Of a DNA stretch of 64,000 bases, positions 58,989-64,000 are shown one piece after another (within the stretch, counting starts at the first letter, position 1; each line of letters begins with the position of its first letter). A model generated the notes under the pieces. That model was not told where the DNA came from. It did no database searches and was given only the letters and a program-made list of their open reading frames with translations. This DNA is from Tetmemena sp. SeJ-2015 (Eukaryota; Ciliophora; Spirotrichea; Sporadotrichida; Oxytrichidae), in contig JAJKFJ010020708.1 in NCBI GenBank assembly GCA_027382625.1, positions 1 through 64,000 on the forward strand. The letters are read 5' to 3'. Made by a program: the position numbers and the translations under genes.

Positions 58989-60836
58989 AGAAAAAATGAC
59001 AAAAATATATTTTCTCATAATTTTTAGTAAATTTATTTTCACTTTAACTTATATTGACTTCATTATCATTTAAATATAATTTTTTATTCTAAGTGAAAGA
59101 AAGATTCAAAATAAATGTGAATTCCTATTTAAATCATTTTCTTAATATCACGAAGAAATAAATATCTATAAATTCAAAGGATAGAAGTTATATATATTTT
59201 ATTTAAAATTTAATAAATAATAAATAGCTCCTTAAATAATTATTATAATAACTAAAATTATTTCAATTCAAATATTATTAAGATCAGAAAAATATGAGAA
59301 CTTTATTTTTATTACTTATCAAAATAATAGTTACAGAAAAAATTATAAATGGAGAGTTTTAGTTTATTTTTCGTTAAAATTAGAGTATAAAGAACTAATA
59401 ATTTTATCTTCTGCTCATTCTGTCTTTAATTTAAGCCCTTTGCGATACATCATTGCCATATCTTAACTTCTGAACTCTAGCTATATATCTGCAATTATTT
59501 TAGAATCAGGTTATACATAGTCCTGAAGTTAGCCCAAGTTTCAATCCCTCTAATCTGACACAAATATTATAAAGGTTTATATAAGGTTATTTAAGAATTA
59601 CATGCACTACCTAATACTTTTAATGATTTAATAACTTATCTAATTCTTTGCGCAAAGTCCAATTTCTCCTAATTTATTTGGACGATAATTACAGCAAAAA
59701 ACGATTCCACTTTAATAAAACGATCGAGCAGGCAAAAAGCAAATATATGCTATAAACTATTTATAGTTAATGAAATTTCATTAAGTTAATTTAAGATTAT
59801 AACAATATCTCGTATTAAAGTGGAAGTTTAGTTCAATCTGGAAATTTATAGAATACAGCTTTGCTCTAACATATAAAAATAAAAGGTAATTAAGTATCCA
59901 TTTTATTAAATAATTCTGAAAAATGCTAAAGAAATAAATAAAACTAAGAAATGGCAGTTATATCTGAGCCACCAAAATCATAATTTATTTCAGTCAGGTG
60001 AATTAATATCTTAAAAATAAATCTCTAGATTACATGCATTTTAATTCCTTAATTTCATTAGAATAAGATTTGCAAATTTAATAATTATGTCTTATTTATT
60101 ATTTTATGATTAAATTTTGAATTAATTAATTAATTGATTATTCTGATTTTAGAATTTTTAATTTAGAGAAGCTTTTTTTCTGAATGCTAATTGTTAGAAA
60201 TAATGACCTTTATGATTGCTTATTTATTGAGATAAAGTTAAGTTAGTAAATTCATCAACAAGATATTAAATGAATAATATTTATGGATTTAAATTATCTT
60301 TTCTTGCAAATTTTAAATCACATTCCTAAAACAAATATGCTAAAAAAAATATAAATATAGAAGTTTGAGTGTGGATTGCACTTTATCCTTAATTTATAAT
60401 TACTAAGATTTGCAAATTTTTTTAAAATAGATCTTAGAATTTATTTTTTAATAATGATTAAATTTTGAAATTTATTAATTTTAATTCTAATTTAGGATTT
60501 TTAATTTAAGCACATCTATTCAGAATGATATTGTTTAAAAATAATTCATGACTATTTAATATTATTTAAACTAAATAAATAGATTAAATCCTAGAACTAT
60601 CTAAGAATTAATCAAATAAAAAGTTATTTGTGATTAAGATTAAGTATCGAAAATCTAAATTTGCGATAAAGTCTATAAAATATTTAATTTTTTTTAAATA
60701 ATATAATAAAAGTTAAATAATTATTTGTACATTTTTAAATATTCATATTATAACTAATTCAAAAATATAAATATTATAAATAAAAATTAATTTTAAACGT
60801 ATAAAAAAGCCAAAGATGTATTAAATTTAGAGCGCC
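58989..60836. other. 1.8-kb gap between B4 and D3
   Basis: AT-rich; no gene or repeat seen. TAAATATTCA at 60736-60745 lies 91 bases before the D3 start. Confidence 0.45.
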
Positions 60837-62284
60837 ATGGATTAACTCCACATATCAAATCGAAGATAAGTGGGTTTAAATTTGGACAGTTCATCCAACT
60901 AAGAGTTAGTTTAATAGTATCGGAATCAAAATGCCTAAGCTATAAAAAATTCCATGCCGAAGTTACTGAGAATAGTAATTTATTGCTATCTCCCTCTAAA
61001 AGTGCTCGCTTATAAAATAGCCTCACTCAGCAAGACAGAAAGACAAAATATAGAAAGTTCAAGTATTCTAAAGCAAGAAAAACTTATGTTTAAACAAATA
61101 ATTACAAACGGCGATAAATTTGAAAAGAAGCTATAGAGATTTAAATCACTTCGACCTAGACGGAAAGCCAATCGGACAGCTTTCATCCTCAGATTATACA
61201 AGACTATTTTAATTGAGCTACCTCACTCTGAAAAAAATAAACATTAACTTGCTCGAATATTTGAATATCTCGATACATTATTGAGTAATTAAAATAGAGA
61301 AATCACAGTCGATGTGACCGTTTATTTGACCTCTTTAAATGTTCTCAGTTAAATGATCTAGCGTTATTAGAACGTTCATTATAATAGATTGGTGCTGAGT
61401 AGAGTGGCTGTCAGTAATTTATAGTTTTAGAAATTTGCTAAAGTCTTTTAAGAAATAGAAGCTTACATGTCCTGCATATACATTAGTAATTAGAACATTA
61501 AGAGTGACGATCCCAGTTAATACAAATTAAGAAGAATAGTAGACAAAGGGATATATTTTGTAAATAAAGATCAAAAGCCAAATGATTCTATCCTATATGT
61601 TTTCTCTAATTTAAAGGAATTAGAAATTAGTTCACAGTCTGAGATTTTTACTAAATCTAATCAATTTAAGAGTTGCTTTTAAACTCTGAAAAGACTTATT
61701 ATTCTATTTGAAAAGAAATAAGACTATGATATTATAAACTCTTTGCTTTTCTAGATCTCATCAATGAAGTTCTTGGAATAATTAATTTTGAAGATAGACA
61801 TATAATGTGTCATTACTTTTAGGAAATTGATTAGCTATTTATGCTAACTATCCTAAAAGAATGATGAAACGCAAGAGGTTTTACAAAATTTAATTGTTGA
61901 TATAGAACTTGGATATGAAGAGATATTGCCTTTTTAAAATGCTGGAAGACATAGAGCAACTTCAAAATTAAATGATAAGCCAATTGAATATAAAAATGAG
62001 CAGACATCACGCACTCAATATTCATAATGAATTTTTCGATGTATATGAAAATATGAGTTGCTAATTGGTGAATTATGACGAAAAGGAAAATAAATTAAAA
62101 TTTTATGAGATCGAATTCAATCATTATTAAAACTTCTTTTGCGAAATGTTACACCTTGGAGGTAAATAATCAAATATCAAATCTTGAATAACCAGAGATC
62201 AATTTAACATTCTACAGAATTGATGGTGACAAGCAAAAGCCTTAAACTATAAAACTCATATGCGCAAATTTGTAAGTTTACTGA
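60837..62284 (+). pseudogene. F-box/LRR-like gene D3 (several frameshifts)
   Basis: ATG 60837 starts MDQLHISNRRQVGLNL, in frame with the module MPKLLRIVIYCYLPLKVLA, then SLSKTERQNIESSSIL and FILRLYKTILIELP. Frame changes occur near 61350, 61690, 61930 and 62150 compared with D1 and D2. Recognisable later blocks are DDPSQYKLRRIVDKGI, NLKELEISSQSEIF, VYENMS and the tail ending at TGA 62282-62284. It stands 14 kb from D2, next to B4, as if a B-D pair had been copied together. Confidence 0.65.
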
Positions 62285-62761
62285 AAATAAATACTTAGAT
62301 ATAATAGAAATTACTCAAGATTGAATAATCCTATTTATTAAAATATTATTTATAATTACTTAATAATTTAAAATATCTAATTGCAATTATTTAAATTTAT
62401 TAATACTCGGAAATTATTAAATTAAAAAGTTTAAATTTATGACCGTGTCGAGGCACCAAAGTCGGCTTGTCAAAGGGTAGGGTAGAATCGATCTAATCTA
62501 GTATCCATTTTATAATAGTGTAGAGTATTTAATTGAAAAGTGCATGTGTTATGGTGAACCCTGAAGCCTTGAGAGAAAAATGCTACTCCTAAGTTGAATC
62601 TCCTGACCATATATTAATGATCACCTCTATTCAGAAGATAGGGCCCATAGGAGAAATGATCGTTATTAAAATATCTAAGGGATGATCTATAAGGATATGT
62701 TTTTTAGTTATAACTTGGAGTCTCTTGCGGATATTGTATTTCAGGCAAGACCACTGGCATT
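62285..62761. other. Flank of the third TBE
   Basis: AT-rich to about 62440, then less AT-rich. A 44-codon plus-strand frame (62551-62685, containing KIGPIGEMIVIKISKG) is open but too short to call; it could be a small coding segment of an unrelated gene. Confidence 0.35.
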
Positions 62762-64000
62762 CAAAACCTCATTATGCCATGAGATGATAATAAAGTCAAA
62801 ATAAGTTGTGTATAATTAATTTCTTTATTAATACTTATAATCATGCTAAATTTTAACCCTAAACAGGCAATCTAAAGTCTTCTAGGAAGTGACCTTGACG
62901 TCTGTCTCATGTTTCTCTGAATTTTATACCTTTAAGTGTTTCTTCTATCTCAGATAACTGAAGTGTTGGTTTCATAAGCTGCTTGATTATTCTTAACTTG
63001 TCAAAGTTCTGATACCTTGTCTATCTTACAATGTCTTGTTGTGAATTATATGCATCATCTTCACTTCACACTAGTAGTATTCCTCTAGTTTCATATCGCA
63101 TTCAAGTATGATTGCAACTATAGACCAAATGTCCCACTGCACTGAACCGTTGAGCCAAGTCTGTCTCTATGGAGAGTAGCCTGCAGTTCCTTGCACCGAT
63201 GCTTCATCAATGTTTTCTCTTCTTACAACTCTGTTGAAGTCTATGACAGTTGCTCTGACTGGTTCAAAGTTTATCATGATGTTCTCTGGCTTGAGATATC
63301 TGAATCCCAACTCATGCAACTCCATCACTCCTCTAACGAGGTCAGTGAGAATAGCAGTAAGCTCGTACTTGTTGCGCCTCGTGCTGAGAAATCTCATAGT
63401 GTGATCTCCCATTTAGGAAGGCGAATGGCGATGTAATCATGATCGATAAGAACAGCAGCAAGATGAGCTTCAAGCTTTTGTCCCTAGCCTCTCTCAACAC
63501 TGTCAGTACTTTCAGGAACTCAAAACTTTACAAGGCATTAGTAAGAGAAGATCTTATAAGCATACTCTTCTTTATTGGTTGTGTCTCTTCACTTCGCAAC
63601 AGCAAGGTCGAGATATTTTGAGCACACTCTTATAAGATCTCACTATTAAAAAGTAAGACTTTAGCTTCGTTCGGATCTAGATCAATAATAATAAATTTGA
63701 TTTTCAAATAGAACAACGAGTACTCGAGCAAGATGGTGCAAAACTTGAATGTTAAGCGATTAAGAGTGGAAGCGCAAGAGTTGAGCAAACAGGTTCCGAA
63801 GCAAGAAGACCTCTACAGGTACCTCACTTAGCAAGGTAAGAAGCTCTCATGCTATGAGTAACAATAATCTTAGTTTGGTTTGATCCTTCCGACAATGTAT
63901 GGAACAAAGATCTCGTTCCTCAAAGCAATTCTTGCTGATGAGAAGAAAAGCTCTCAAAACAATCGATGTCAACATGATAGAGATCCCAAACTATCCTGAG
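62762..64000. mobile_element. Third TBE, left part (runs off window)
   Basis: The left terminal repeat starts at CAAAACCTC (62762), a decayed C4A4 tip, and continues collinear with 14865 onward. The kinase remnant is at 63.2-63.4 kb. At about 63570-63640 the copy jumps to sequence matching 17.06 kb of the second TBE, so about 1.2 kb including the zinc fingers is deleted. The right end is beyond the window. Many one-base indels relative to the other copy show that both are old. Confidence 0.85.
63167..63412 (-). pseudogene. TBE protein-kinase fragment
   Basis: An 81-codon piece with kinase hallmarks: YLKPENIMIN (subdomain VIb; the usual HRD is RY here), VIDFN (subdomain VII with Asn for Gly) and GTAGYSP (activation-loop end, near APE). 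It belongs to the TBE ~57-kDa zinc-finger/kinase protein. The substitution pattern suggests a divergent or inactive kinase even before decay. Confidence 0.75.

Overview
The window reads as germline (micronuclear) DNA of a stichotrich ciliate of the Oxytricha/Stylonychia type. Three things point there. A 17-base G4T4-type telomeric repeat sits at the tip of a terminal inverted repeat, the hallmark of telomere-bearing element (TBE) transposons. Two further TBE copies carry C2H2 zinc-finger and protein-kinase remnants. Long reading frames appear only when TAA and TAG are read as glutamine and TGA alone as stop. The DNA is very AT-rich, with GC-richer islands where mobile elements lie.

Layout. 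Bases 1-117 are the end of a TBE that continues off the left edge. An (AAT)n tract and a 450-codon minus-strand frame with a 3' hairpin (688-2040) follow and look like another mobile element. From 3.8 to 62.3 kb nearly everything gene-like is on the plus strand and belongs to one superfamily of about 20 paralogues. These have an F-box-like N-terminus (pattern LPK-LLRI-IY-YL-L--L---I--LSK-ER), a leucine-rich body and, in several subfamilies, a C-terminal motif (DQR-NP ... MGPK-IEV-C). Subfamilies, named here: G1 (3.8 kb); A1-A5 (8.1-25.1 kb); B1-B3 (27.9-34.6 kb) and B4 (57.5 kb); C1-C3 (35.3-41.0 kb); D1, D2 (43.1-46.9 kb) and D3 (60.8 kb); H (47.1 kb) and an H-like tail; E1 (48.9 kb) and E2 (55.6 kb); J1, J2 (51.8 and 53.7 kb). 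Copies range from intact (B2, 469 codons, checked codon by codon) through one-lesion copies (B1, C3, D2, H) to badly decayed ones (C1, E1, J1, J2).

Elements inside the array. A ~690-base GC-rich, hairpin-rich insert interrupts A3. A 4.1-kb TBE ends 41 bases upstream of A4. A 1.4-kb inverted-repeat element with GC-rich palindromes and a small intron-compatible frame in its spacer lies between A4 and A5. A third TBE starts at 62.76 kb and runs off the right edge. Two near-identical ~300-base noncoding repeats lie at 25.7 and 37.2 kb. Minus-strand kinase-like fragments (6.6-6.8 and 27.2-27.7 kb) may be pieces of unrelated genes, possibly macronuclear-destined segments.

How it fits together. The array looks like repeated tandem duplication of an F-box/LRR-type gene family in germline DNA. 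A shared 10-base palindrome lies 65-145 bases upstream of the B and C genes. Nothing in the sequence says whether these genes are kept in the somatic genome or eliminated; comparison with a macronuclear assembly would decide. Some oddities, such as the Illumina-adapter core inside a TBE and homopolymer-inflated patches at 51.6-54.4 kb, look like assembly problems, so individual frameshifts should be read with caution.
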